Shown here: one piece after another, positions 14,641 to 27,374 of the stretch | How positions within the stretch are numbered: the first letter of the stretch is position 1 | Layout: each line of letters begins with the position of its first letter | Assembly (NCBI GenBank): GCA_036873755.1 | Contig: JAVTVY010037076.1 | Span: 1-64,000, forward strand | From: Hanleya hanleyi | Taxonomy: Eukaryota > Mollusca > Polyplacophora > Lepidopleurida > Hanleyidae | Reading direction: 5' to 3' | Length of the DNA stretch: 64,000 nucleotides | Translations under genes and position numbers: made by a program | The notes under the pieces: generated by a model | What the model was told of the DNA's origin: nothing | Database searches by the model: none | The model's input: the letters and a program-made list of their open reading frames with translations, nothing else

Positions 14641-15259
14641 ATGGTCACATCTATAACACCCATATATGGCAATATGAGCTGTTTGTTGAAACAAAAAATG
14701 GTCGATTCCTGAGCCCGATTCCACCACATTCAAATATGATATAAAGACGCTTTTTTGCTTCATGCCGTAGAACCAAGTCTTGTCTATTCCCCGTCTGAAT
14801 TGCAAAGAAAAGCAAACAATTTTCAGCCCACAGGACGTCGTATGGTCACATCTATAACACCCATATATGGCAATATGAGCTTTTTGTTGAAACAAAAAAT
14901 GGTCGATTTCTGAACCCGATTCCACAACATTCAAATATGATATAAAGACGCTTTTTTGCTTCATGCCGTAGAACCAAGTCTTGTCTATTCCCCGTCTGAA
15001 TTGCAAAGAAAAGCAAACAATTTTCAGCCCACAGGACGTCGTATGGTCACATTTATAACACCCATATATGGCAATATGAGCTTTTTGCTGAAACAAAAAA
15101 TGGTCGATTTCTGAACCCGATTCCACCACATTCAAATGATATGGAGACGCTTTTTTCTTTCTCCATGCCGTAGAACCAAGTCTTGTCTATTCCCCGTTTG
15201 AATTGCAAAGAAAAGCAAACAATTTTCAGCCCACAGGACGTCGTATGGTCACATCTATA

Positions 15260-16150
15260 ACACCCATATATGGCAATATGAGCTTTTTGTTGAAACAAAA
15301 AATGGTCGATTTCTGAACCCGATTCCACCACATTCAAATATGATATAAAGACGCTTTTTTTCTCCATGCCGTAGAACCAAGTCTTGTCTATTCCCCGTTT
15401 GAATTGCAAAGAAAAGCAAACAATTTTCAGCCCACACGACGTCGTATGGTCACATCTATAACATCCATATATGGCAATATGAGCTTTTTGTTAAAACAAA
15501 AAAAATGGTCGACTTCTGAACCCGATTCCACCACATTCAAATATGATATGGAGACGCTTCTTTTCTCCGTGCCGTAGAACCAAGTCTTGTCTATTTCCCG
15601 CTTGAATTGCAAAGAAAAGCAAACAATTTTCAGCCCACAGGACGTCGTATGGTCACATCTATAACACCCATATATGGCAATATGAGCTTTTTGTTGAAAC
15701 AAAAAAATGGTCGATTTCTGAACCCGATTCCCCCACATTCAAATATGATATGGAGACGCTTTTTTGCTTCATGCCGTAGAACCAAGTCTTGTCTATTCCC
15801 CGTTTGAATTGCAAAGAAAAGCAAACAATTTTCAGCCCACAGGACGTCGTATGGTCACATTTATAACACCCATTTATGGCAATATGAGCTTTTTGCTGAA
15901 ACAAAAAATGGTCGATTTCTGAACCCGATTCCACCACATTCAAATGATATGGAGACGCTTTTTTCTTTCTCCATGCCGTAGAACCAAGTCTTGTCTATTC
16001 CCCGTTTGAATTGCAAAGAGCAGCAAACAATTTTCAGCCCACAGGATGTCGTATGGTCACATCTATAACACCCATATATGGCAATATGAGCTTTTTGTTG
16101 AAACAAAAAATGGTCGATTTCTGAACCCGATTCCACCACATTCAAATATG
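15260..16150 (-). repeat. Higher-order satellite block, copy 1
   Basis: A run of about four monomers with a private set of variants: TATAAAGACGC, CACACGACGTCG, ATAACATCCATATATGG, GTTAAAACAAAAAAAATGG, GACGCTTCTTTTCTCCG, CCCGCTTGAATTG, CCCCCACATTC, CCATTTATGG and AGAGCAGCAAAC. The same variants recur in the same order in copy 2, about 3193 bp downstream, roughly sixteen monomers away. The block was therefore duplicated as a unit. Confidence 0.85.
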
Positions 16151-18454
16151 ATATGGAGACGCTTTTTTGCTTCATGCCGTAGAACCAAGTCTTGTCTATT
16201 CCCCGTTTGAATTGCAAAGAAAAGCAAACAATTTTCAGCCCACAGGACGTCGTATGGTCACATCTAAAACACCCATATATGGCAATATGAGCTTTTTGTT
16301 GAAACAAAAAATGGTCAATTTCTGAACCCAATTCCACCACATTCAAATATGATATGGAGACGCTTTTTTTTCTCCATGCCGTAGAGCCAAGTCTTGTCTA
16401 TTCCCCGTTTGAATTGCAAAGAAGAGCAAACAATTTTCAGCCCACAGGACGTCGTATGGTCACATCTATAGCACCCATATATGGCAATATGAGCTTTTTG
16501 TTGAAACAAAAAACGGTCGATTTCTGAACCCGATTCCACCACATTCAAATATGATATGGAGACGCTTTTTTTCCCATGCCGTAGAACCAAGTCTTGTCTA
16601 TTCCCGTTTGAATTGCAAAGAAAAGCAAACAATTTTCAGCCCACAGGACGTTGTATGGTCACATCTATAACACCCATATATGGCAATATGAGCTTTTTGT
16701 TGAACAAAAAATGGTCGATTTCTGAACCCGATTCCACCACATTAGAGAGACGCTTTAACCAAGTCTTGTCTATTCCCCGTTTGAATTGCAAAGAAAAGCA
16801 AACAATTTTCAGCCCACAGGACGTCGTATGGTCACATCTATAACACCCATATATGGCAATATGAGCTTTTTGCTGAAACAAAAAATGGTCGATTTCTGAA
16901 CCCGATTCCACCACATTCAAATATGATATGGAGACGCTTTTTTTATCCATGCCGTAGAACCAAGTCTTGTCTATTCCCCGTTTGAATTGCAAAGAAAAGC
17001 TAACAATTTTCAGCCCACAGGACGTCGTATGGTCACATCTATAACACCCATATATGGCAATATGAGCTTTTTGTTGAAACAAAAAATGGTCGATTTCTGA
17101 ACCCGATTCCACCACATTCAAATATGATATGGAGACGCTTTTTTTCTTCATCCCGTAGAACCAAGTCTTGTCTATTCCCTGTTTGAATTGCAAAGGAAAG
17201 CAAGCAATTTTTTCAGCCCACAGGACGTCGTATGGTCACATCTATAACACCCATATATGGTAATATGAGCTTTTTGTTGAAACCAAATATGGTCGATTTC
17301 TGAACCCGATTCCACCACATTCAAATATGATATGGAGACGCTTTTTTTTCTCCATGCCGTAGATCCAAGTCTTGTCTATTTCCCGTTTGAATTGCAAAGA
17401 AAAGCAAACAATTTTCAGCCCACAGGACGTCGTATGGTGACATCTATAATACCCATATATGGCAATATGAGCTTTTTGTTGAAACAAAAAATGGTCGATT
17501 TCTGAACCCGATTCCACCACATTCAAATATGATATAAAGACGCTTTTTTTCTCCATGCCATAGAACCAGGTCTTGTCCATCCCGTTTGAATTGCAAAGAA
17601 AAACAAACAATTTTCACCCCACAGGACGTCGTATGGTCACATCTATAACACCCATATGTGGCAATATGAGCTGTTTGTTGAAACAAAAAATGGTCGATTT
17701 CTGAACCCGATTCCACCACATTCAAATATGATATAAAGACGCTTTTTTGCTTCATGCCGTAGAACCAAGTCTTGTCTATTCCCCGTCTGAATTGCAAAGA
17801 AAAGCAAACAATTTTCAGCCCACAGGACGTCGTATGGTCACATCTATAACACCCATATATGGCAATATGAGCTTTTTGTTGAAACAAAAAATGGTCGATT
17901 TCTGAACCCGATTCCACCACATTCAAATATGATATGGAGACGCTTTTTTTCTTCATGCCGTAGAACCAAGTCTTGTCTATTCCCCGTTTGAATTGCAAAG
18001 AAAAGCAAACAATTTTCAGCCCACAGCACGTGTATGGTCACATCTATAACACCCATATATGGCAATATGAGCTTTTTGCTGAAACAAAAAATGGTCGATT
18101 TCTGAACCCGATTCCACCACATTCAAATATGATATGGAGACGCTTTTTTCTTTCTCCATGCCGTAGAACCAAGTCTTGTCTATTCCCCGTTTGAATTGCA
18201 AAGAAAAGCAAACAATTTTCAGCCCACAGGACGTCGTATGGTCACATCTATAACACCCATATATGGCAATATGAGCTTTTTGTTGAGACAAAAAATGGTC
18301 GATTTCTGAACCCGATTCCACCACATTCAAATATGATATGGAGACGCTTTTTTCTCAATGCCGTAGAACCAAGTCTTGTCTATCCCCCGTTTGAATTGCA
18401 AAGAAAAGCAAACAATTTTCAGCCCACAGGACGTCGTATGGTGACATCTATAAT

Positions 18455-19343
18455 ACCCATATATGGCAATATGAGCTTTTTGTTGAAACAAAAAATGGTC
18501 GATTTCTGAACCCGATTCCACCACATTCAAATATGATATAAAGACGCTTTTTTTCTCCATGCCGTAGAACCAAGTCTTGTCTATTCCCCGTTTGAATTGC
18601 AAAGAAAAGCAAACAATTTTCAGCCCACACGACGTCGTATGGTCACATCTATAACATCCATATATGGCAATATGAGCTTTTTGTTAAAACAAAAAAAATG
18701 GTCGACTTCTGAACCCGATTCCACCACATTCAAATATGATATGGAGACGCTTCTTTTCTCCGTGCCGTAGAACCAAGTCTTGTCTATTTCCCGCTTGAAT
18801 TGCAAAGAAAAGCAAACAATTTTCAGCCCACAGGACGTCGTATGGTCACATCTATAACACCCATATATGGCAATATGAGCTTTTTGTTGAAACAAAAAAA
18901 TGGTCGATTTCTGAACCCGATTCCCCCACATTCAAATATGATATGGAGACGCTTTTTTGCTTCATGCCGTAGAACCAAGTCTTGTCTATTCCCCGTTTGA
19001 ATTGCAAAGAAAAGCAAACAATTTTCAGCCCACAGGACGTCGTATGGTCACATTTATAACACCCATTTATGGCAATATGAGCTTTTTGCTGAAACAAAAA
19101 ATGGTCGATTTCTGAACCCGATTCCACCACATTCAAATGATATGGAGACGCTTTTTTCTTTCTCCATGCCGTAGAACAAGTCTTGTCTATTCCCCGTTTG
19201 AATTGCAAAGAGCAGCAAACAATTTTCAGCCCACAGGATGTCGTATGGTCACATCTATAACACCCATATATGGCAATATGAGCTTTTTGTTGAAACAAAA
19301 AATGGTCGATTTCTGAACCCGATTCCACCACATTCAAATATGA
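18455..19343 (-). repeat. Higher-order satellite block, copy 2
   Basis: Second copy of the 15260-16150 block with the same ordered variants. The only difference I spotted is one missing C (GTAGAACAAGTC near 19170). Beyond the right end the two copies diverge at once: the T-run is followed by GCTTCATGCC after copy 1 and by CTCCATGCC after copy 2. The near identity implies a recent duplication. Confidence 0.85.
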
Positions 19344-20329
19344 TATGGAGACGCTTTTTTTTCTCCATGCCGTAGAACCAAGTCTTGTCTATTCCCCGTT
19401 TGAATTGCAAAGAAAAGCAAACAATTTTCAGCCCACAGGACGTCGTATGGTCACATCTATAACACCCATATATGGCAATATGAGCTTTTTGTTGAAACAA
19501 AAAATGGTCGATTTCTGAACCCGATTCCACCACATTCAAATGATATGGAGACGCTTTTTTCTTTCTCCATGCCGTAGAACCAAGTCTAGTCTATTCCCCG
19601 TTTGAATTGCAAAGAAAAGCAAACAATTTTCAGCCCACAGCACGTCGTATGGTCACATCTATAACACCCATATATGGCAATATGAGCTTTTTTTTGAAGC
19701 AAAAAATGGTCGATTTCTGAACCCGATTCCACCACATTCAAATATGATCAGACTTTTTTTCTCCATGCCGTAGAACCAAGTCTTGTCTATTCCCCGTTTG
19801 AATTGCAAAGAAAAGCAAACAATTTTCAGCCCACAGGATGTCGTATGGTCACATCTATAACACCCATATATGGAAATATGAGCTTTTTGTTGAGACAAAA
19901 AATGGTCGATTTCTGAACCCGATTCCACCACATTCAAATATGATATGGAGACGCTTTTCTTCTCAATGCCGTAGAACCAAGTCTTGTCTATTCCCCTTGA
20001 ATTGCAAAGAAAAGCAAACAATTTTCAGCTCACAGGACGTCGTATGGTCACATCTATAACACCCATATATGGAAATATGAGCTTTTTGTTGAAACAAAAA
20101 ATGGTCGATTTCTGAACCCGATTCCACCACATTCAAATATGATATGGAGACGGTTTTTTTCTCCATGCCGTAGAACCAAGTCTTGTCTATTCCCCGTTTG
20201 AATTGCAAAGAAAAGCAAGCGATTTCCAGCCAACAGGACGTCGTATGGTCACATCTATAACACCCATATATGGCAATGAGCTTTTTGTTGAAACAAAAAA
20301 TGGTCGATTTCTGAACCCGATTCCACCAC

Positions 20330-21609
20330 ATTCAAATGATATGGAGACGCTTTTTCTCTCAATGCCGTAGAACCATGTCTTGTATATTCCCCGTTTGAAT
20401 TGCAAAGAAAAGCAAACAATTTTCAGCCCACAGCACGTGGTATGGTCACTTCTATGATACCCATATATGGCAATATGAGCTTTTTGTTGGAACAAAAAAT
20501 GGTCGATTTCTGAACCCGATTCCACCACATTCAAAATGGTCTGGAGACGCTTTTTTTTCTTCATGCCGTAGAACCAAGTCTTGTCTATTCCCCGTTTGAA
20601 TCGCAAAAAAAGCAAACAATTTTTCAGCCCACAGCACGTGGTAAGGACACTTCTATGACACCCATATATGGCAATATAAGCTTTTTGTTGAAACAAAAAA
20701 TGGTCGATTTCTGAACCCGATTCCACCACATTCAAATATGATCTGGAGACGCTTTTTTCTCCATGCCGTAGAAACGAGTCTTGTCTATTCCCCGTTTGAA
20801 TTGCAAAGAAATGCAAACAATTTTCAGCCCACAGCACTTGGTATGGTCACTTCTATGAAACCCATATATGGCAATATGAGCTTTTTGTTGAAACAAAAAA
20901 TGGTCGATTTCTGAACCCGATTCCACTACATTCAAATGTGATCTGGAGACGCTTTTTCTCTCCATGCCGTAAAATCAAGTCTTGTCTATTCCCGGTTTGA
21001 ATTGCAAAGAAATGCAAACAATTTTCAGCCCACAGCACGTGGTATGGTCACTTCTATGACACCCATATATGGCAATATGAGCTTTTTGTTGGAACAAAAA
21101 ATGGTCGATTCCTGAACCCGATTCCACCACATTCAAATATGATCTGGAGACGCTTTTTTTTTCTCCATGCCGTAGAAACAAGTCGTGTCTATTCCCCGTT
21201 TGAATTGCAAAGAAAAGCAAACAATTTTCAGCCCACACCACGTGGTATGGTCACTTCTATGACAGCCATATATGGCAATATAAGCTTTTTGTTGAAACAA
21301 AAAATGGTCTATTTCTGACCCCGATTCCACCACATTCAAATATGATCTGGGGACGCTTCTTTCTCAATGCCGTAGAACCAAGTCTTGTCTATTCCCCGTT
21401 TGAATTGCAAAGAAAAACAAACAATTTTCAGCCCACAGCACGTGGTATGGTCACTTCTATGACACCCATATATGGCAATATAAGATTTTTGTTGAAACAA
21501 AAATTGGTCGTTTTCTGAACCCGATTCCACCACATTCAAATATTATCTGGAGACGCTTTTTTTCTGCATGCCGTAGAACCAAGTCTTGTCTATTCCCCGT
21601 TTGAATTCC
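20330..21609 (-). repeat. Diverged right-margin satellite monomers
   Basis: The last six or so monomers share variants that are rare elsewhere: CACAGCACGTGGTATGGTCAC, TTCTATGACACCCATATATGG, CAATATAAGC, and ATCTGGAGACGC for ATATGGAGACGC. The last monomer stops after CCGTTTGAATT, and unrelated sequence begins at about 21610. Diverged margin monomers are usual for satellites and mark a true array boundary rather than an assembly gap. Confidence 0.88.
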
Positions 21610-22467
21610 CAGATCAGCACAGTGTGAAACTGTTGGCCTTTTCAAGCTATTTTTTTTTTTGGTGCAAGCATAAATAAAGAAATACAAACAGAAACAGTAA
21701 AGATTGTTCAAGATCTGTGTTTAGGGCATCGCATCATCAGATATTCCAGGCATGTGAAATAGAGTATAGGTCAAAAGCTAGACAATAATTCAGACAATAA
21801 TATTCGGTATAACAGATTGTTACAATTTCAACATCATCTATGATGAACTTCAACTTGATCTGATGTTCTGATAAGGCTCAAGGTTTATATAATAAAAAAG
21901 TAAATTGCATATTGCACAGGATTATGTGACAGTCAATTTCAATAGATCATTTGTTGACGGACTAATTGTAAAATGGCAATGCCAAAACAGCACAGCATGT
22001 TTAACCATATTTTTTCTTAAAAATATCACAAAAGACATTTTAAACAATCCAACATATACTATATACATGATCTACATTGAGTTGAAAATGGAACGGAACA
22101 TGTAAAAATTGGAACCTTCTTATTGTTTCATAGTTTCCATGTGTATATGTGATGGACCAACACTTCAACAAGAGCACAACAGGACATGACTACGATGGAC
22201 TATACTCCATCAATAAATATTAGAAACCGCTACCTGCATATACAAAACAATTACCTTTCAGGGCCAGCACACTGTACAGCTGTTCTAGTTTATAATAGAC
22301 AGTTTATGAACCAAATCAGGGCATAACTTCATCACAACAGAACCTTACAAACCGTTATTTGTGACATTAATGAACTGAACTGAAAGAATATTATGTGAAG
22401 AATAATGAGCATTATGTGTCTCGCTTCTAAGTATTCACTATTGGCAAACACTATAGGCTACAATCAC
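21610..22467. other. AT-rich flank of the satellite, no gene seen
   Basis: Unique-looking AT-rich sequence starting with CCCAGATCAGCACAG. It includes a T-run at about 21650-21660 and no convincing open frame or splice pair. It may be the 3' flank or 3' UTR of the minus-strand gene described below. Confidence 0.5.
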
Positions 22468-22568
22468 GGGGCATTACAGTAATCTCTTCACCACCTCTTC
22501 TATCATCACGACGGGCATGAGGACTGCTGTCGGCATGAGTACTCTCCCTTGGCCACCAGTGCTGCCAC
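22468..22568 (-). other. Possible downstream (3') exon of the minus-strand gene
   Basis: On the minus strand a pyrimidine-rich TTTTTTATAG acceptor precedes a locally GC-rich stretch starting GTGGCAGCACTGGTGG. One frame gives WQHWWPRES... ending in a stop shortly before 22468; the other frames are also open for some distance. The only upstream exon it could join (27375-27449) already has a stop 5 nt before its donor, so this would be a 3' UTR exon or an alternative end. The evidence is only the acceptor and the composition. Confidence 0.25.
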
Positions 22569-25500
22569 CTATAAAAAACGATAATGGATTACGTTATAAT
22601 CAAACTCTGGGAATGTATATAAAGTTTAATCAAAATGGAGCACAATCCAGTTGGCACTAAGCTACATGGAGAGAAAACATTCTGGTAAAATCACTGACCC
22701 TATCAGCTATTCTATATCGGTGACCATTAACTTGCATATATTTCATTCGTTTTAAGAGACATCCGATCAATTAAAGAGCTCCCCTGCCAATTCATTCATG
22801 TAAATAAATCAGTTCCTTGAAATTTTCCACTGGAATCCAACAGTTGAGCACTGTCGTGGGAAAAGCTATACAACTGCAATATAGAGCTCTGCAATCCTGA
22901 AGCTCTGCAAATTTGGGCTCTGGTAATATGTAATTGCAGGGCAGAAAATCGATAGGCTCGGAATCAAACCTAGTTCAATTTTCTGACGTCCACAGAACAA
23001 ACGTTCCAGCCAGGAAAGACGCGATAAATGGTATCAAAGCACATTCGATGTCGCACCAATATGTTAAGCAATCGGAGAATATGGATAATATAGTGGCCCG
23101 AGTGGCATTATAATTCGATCTGAGGACATTACTATCGAAAGACATTCATTGACAACCAAAAATAGATAACACAATATAAGTTTGACCAAAGATAATAGAT
23201 CAAGGGTTGTAAATTGTCATTTGCAAGAAAATCACGGAATGATGAAAAAGATTGGCACATTTGTTAAATTTTATTACTTTCTAAAATCTGATAATCTGCG
23301 TTAATCCTTTGACAATAGAACTGCGTCCATAGCACTACCAGGTGCATGGAGACTTGCCTTGAAACTGGTTTGTTTACTCACTCACTTTCCCATCTCTTAA
23401 CATGAAGCAGGTTGTGAACTATTGAAATTAACTGCACTAAATAGAAATGAAGTTGCTAAAATTATCATAAATGTATGCATACTGAACCCCTTTTGGAATA
23501 TTATGAAAATTAGGTCCACAGTTATCAGATTTAGACCAGTTACCAAGAAAAAAACCCGTTCCAGATTAAGAAGATACAGGAGAAACCAGGAGAATGAATC
23601 GGAGCTCACACAGTGACCCACATGTCAATGCACATGTTGCTGCTATCTGGGCAAGATAGTATTGTCTGAGGATAAACTAGTTCAGAAGAGTCATTGCTTT
23701 TTCCAGGTGAACCAATGTTAGCATTTTTATCTCGCTCTCTTTGGTAGAATTAATGATAATCTTGAAATTTTGAAATATTTACGCAAGATATCCGGCCTAC
23801 AATCTGCATCAATCAAACTTTACTCTAGCCAATCAGGAACTACAATTTTATTTCTGCTTCCCTTTCAATGAGGTTTAGATCAGCAAACCCATTAGCTATT
23901 CAAATCAACATGCCCCTAGTTCTTTCATCTTTGAAGATGCGTAAATCTTTCAAACGTTGCCCAAATTCAAAGCAAAATCAACGTAAATATCTGAAACTGG
24001 TGAAATCCCAACAGAAATGCAAATGAGCATGGATGAAGCTGAGAGTTATGTCCATTGTCCATGGCGGGAGGTGTACAAGTTCACTACAACTTTCTCTGCA
24101 TCGGAAACCGTTTTTATACATTACCCCACCTCCATCGATGCATAGTTCAAAACACATTGCTCAATACCATGGGCAGACAACTCTGCTAGAGAATATAGGC
24201 TTAATAATAGATGTTATGTGGGCATAGACATTAACGTGAGTCATGGCCAAGGGATAAGGATTTCAAACTCTTGCAGCTAAACAAACAAAAATATAAAAAA
24301 AATCAGCACATGTCCATTCATCGTGGCGGCAAATGAATTGCAAATGAAGCCAAACAAAGCAATCTCAGAGTAGAAAGCAGTTCAAAAGGCTAATAAAATA
24401 ATTTCTGAATAGACAATAACGTTATTTGAGTTCTAAGAACTCTGTGCACTGATACCATGGAGGAAGGGAGAGAGCAGTATTTCATTTGAAATTCTGTGCC
24501 CCCTAATAAATCAACACTGTGGATGTTCCTTCCCCAATAATAACCTTAGCCAGATAGGATTCCAGTTAGTCTATGCCACTTTCACCCCTCCTCTCAAATA
24601 TCTGGGTTACCCACTGAAGAAATGGTTATCAAGAATTTTCTATGACTGCTTTGCTTGATGGAGTCATAAATGGCAGTTTTGGGCATATTTTTTAGACAAA
24701 ATTCCAATAAAAAGGCTATGACCAAAACATTGAAAATGACAAACAGTAGTGGCATCACCTTGTGTGCATAATAGACAACTGCTCCAAAATTGATTGGTTT
24801 GACACTATACAATTGCTCGCCCCAACCCCTTCCCTTCGAACATACATGTAAATGGTTCAAGTGTCCCAAGGAAATTAATAAGTGTTGTTGAAATTGTTAA
24901 ATAATCATGAAACCACAAATGCTTGATAATGAGAATAAATTTGTTAAGGAGTAATTGCTATTAGAATGGATAAAATGTATGAAAAAAATGCATTTCTTTT
25001 AGGGGAAAATTCAAGCTGCCAAGGGAGCAGATGGACTGATGGTCCTATATCAACTAATATGATAACTTGAGGCAAAAAAAGTTTCTGTCCAGCGAACCAA
25101 TTTTTCGTGTTGTCTTTGGCCAGAGACAATTTGTTTTGCCTAAATGAAAGTACATGTACTGCAATGATGTTTTCCCTGGATTTTACGTGATCAGAAGTGA
25201 ATTCGTGGCTGATTTTAGTTCTAACATTGCCTAATTCAGCTTTTTCCAAGTCATGGTTAGAACTCGTGTAAATCAGGTGAATCAATCATTTATGGACTGT
25301 TTTGATACCGTTTTCTTGCGAAAATTAAAATGCTTGCTGTTGAGTGAATTAATTCTCATCCATTTAGCATGTTTAGTAGGAGAGAAACAGGGTTTTCCAA
25401 CTGATTTATTAAGTGTACACATGCGAATGCAGACCAGTGCAACAATGTCTATTGAGGTGAGAAATAAACATTAATGTATACCATTGGCCAGTTTCTGTTG

Positions 25501-26219
25501 GTTTGTTTGTCACCCATGAGCTAGCATTCATTGACCGAATACTTGTACTATTAATCTCATACCATAAAGTGGCAATGGCCAATTGACAAAATATTATTCG
25601 CCATTCCAAGAAACATTCACACACATTATTAAGAACATTATTGTTTTACTTTACTTATTGTGATTAATGTGAGTTCTGGGCATTTTATTGAAATTGAACG
25701 AGTTTTGATAAATTTTGTATTTTATCCAATGAAACGTAGAATGACGAGTTTCAAAACATCTAGTATTGCAGTCCCGAAACATAAACATTTCAAGATATGA
25801 ATACAGGAAGGAAGCAATCAGAGATTGTCCAATCGTATGCCCCCCCCCCCTTCCGCCTCTCCTTCCGCTTTAATCCGACACTACCCCGCCATTGTTCTGT
25901 TCTGTATTGGTCAGTGGATGTCTAATTAGGATAATTATGAACATTCTGTTTTAATCACTTTTTTTTGCAATGCCTCCCATAATACATATTCCAAGTATCG
26001 ACCAACAAGTAATAATACAATGTTTTGATGAAAGATGGTCGCCAGGGCTTTCGCCGAATACGAAAATGTGACCTGGTTATGAGAGCTACATTCCTTGGGA
26101 GTATATTGTGGTGAAATTATGGAGTGATCAGTGAACTTTGAATTTGAGGCAATTTCATACTACAGGACCTATGTGGTCTGTTTTGGAATGTAGAATAACA
26201 TAAAAAGCCGTTTTCCCGG
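22569..26219. other. Non-coding AT-rich stretch, no gene recognised
   Basis: No exon with credible splice borders was found. Open stretches of 60-113 codons on either strand look like chance frames in AT-rich DNA: no conserved motif, no start context, and partners on the opposite strand. A C-run of ten lies near 25845. It probably represents intron or intergenic sequence of the minus-strand gene. Confidence 0.5.
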
Positions 26220-27188
26220 TCCAAATCGGTTATGGACGGAGATCCAGCCTAGACAAATAAATATATCCCATTCACTTAGGTTTCATAAACAACGGGCCAT
26301 AACTGTTGAAAATATAACCGAAAGAAGAGAAACTTCAAGCTGCACAAATATGGGGCATTGACCACATATCATGCAAATTTCATACTTGTCCATACAATAT
26401 TAACCGACATCCAGCCTGGACAAGTCCCAATTCACAAAGAGTTTAAGAACAAAGGGTAGTAACTCTTGAAAATATGAGAGAAACGTGGATAAACCTCACA
26501 CTGCACAACAACAGGACACTGACCGCACAAATATGGGGCATTGACCACATATCTTGCAAATTTCATAATTGTCCATACAATATTAAATGACATCCAGCCT
26601 GGACAAGTTCCAATTCACAAAGATTTAAAGAAAAAAGGCCATAACTCTTGAAAATATAAGGGCCTTAAACATATTTGCGAACTGCGGAGGAATTTCACGC
26701 TGCACAATTGCAGGGCACTGAACACATATCCTGCAAATTCTATGATTGTTCATACAATATTAACCGAGAACCATCACAGACAAGTCCCAATGCACGGAGA
26801 TTTCAGGAACGAAGGGCCGTAACTCTTGAAAATAAAACGAAACAGGGAGAAACTTTATGCTGCACAACTGTGGGGAACTGGCCATATATCAAGAAAATTT
26901 CATACTTGTCCATAGAATATTAACCAAGATTCAGCCCAGACAACTTCAATACACAGATATTTCAGAAAAAGGGGCATAACTCTTAAAAATTATACCAGAA
27001 CTCGGTAAAAACTTTACGCTGTACAACTACGAGGCACTGGCCACATTTCATGCAAGTTTCAGTCCTGTCCATTAAATATTAACCGAGATATTGCGCGGAC
27101 AATAAATTCGGACAGACAGAGGGATGGCTCGACAGACGGACTGACAAAGCGATCGCTATATGCCCACCTCTAATTAGAGAGGGGCATA
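26220..27188 (+). repeat. Dispersed repeat built from ~5 diverged 160-180 bp units
   Basis: The phrase GGCCATAACTSTTGAAAAT recurs, diverged, near 26294, 26456, 26637, 26814 and 26970. Each copy is followed by a GCTGCACAA..GGGCACTG segment, a CATGCAAATTTCAT segment, TGTCCATACAATATTAACC and a CCAGCCTGGACAAG segment. The array ends in a GACAGACAGAGG stretch and a GAGGGGCATAAA tail. From memory, repeats of this style are widespread in molluscan genomes, where they are usually non-coding. Unit length and order are visible directly; the taxonomic link is recall. Confidence 0.8.
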
Positions 27189-27374
27189 AATATATCAGAT
27201 TACCATGTAGTGCGAACCTCTGCAATTTAGATAAATAGAGGAATTGTATTGCCTTCAAACCCGGACATCAAAGATTACCAAAATATCAGCACTATATTGT
27301 CACCAGTGCCATTCACCATCATGTTAAGAGACAGGGAAAAGTGAAAAATAGCACACGGAAAGCCGATTGCATAC

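Larger units (their letters stand above)
925..21609 (-). repeat. Main 201-bp satellite array (~103 monomers)
   Basis: Near-continuous head-to-tail tandem repeat with a consensus period of 201 bp; the length corresponds to about 103 monomers. On the plus strand each monomer runs roughly GACGTCGTATGGTCACATC, then CACCCATATATGGCAATATG, then AAATGGTCGATTTCTGAACC, a T-run after GACGC, and CCGTTTGAATTGCAAAGAAA. The T-run varies between about 6 and 9 T and is the commonest length difference. Shortened monomers occur near 10925 and 16745, where part of the GATTTCTGAACC to GATATGG segment or the T-run area is missing. Apart from the flip at 924/925 the orientation stays the same. The array ends inside a monomer at about 21609. 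Long stop-free stretches exist in several frames but look like a by-product of composition and a period divisible by three. Confidence 0.98.

Noticed and set aside
925..21609. Dozens of open frames of 60-363 codons in the satellite as genes
   Set aside because: They repeat the same 67-residue translation in several frames, shift with T-run length, and have no start context or splice sites. They follow from the tandem repeat.
925..21609. CENP-B box in the satellite
   Set aside because: On the minus strand TTCAAACGGGGA offers the ACGGGG half, but the required TTCG at the proper distance is absent (TGCA stands there). A centromeric role cannot be claimed from this.
1..21609. CRISPR array
   Set aside because: Repeats are contiguous 201-bp monomers without unique spacers, and the DNA is eukaryotic.
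22569..26219. Coding frames of 91 and 113 codons (24594-24869, 24944-25285)
   Set aside because: No motif, no neighbouring splice sites and AT-driven composition. Treated as chance.
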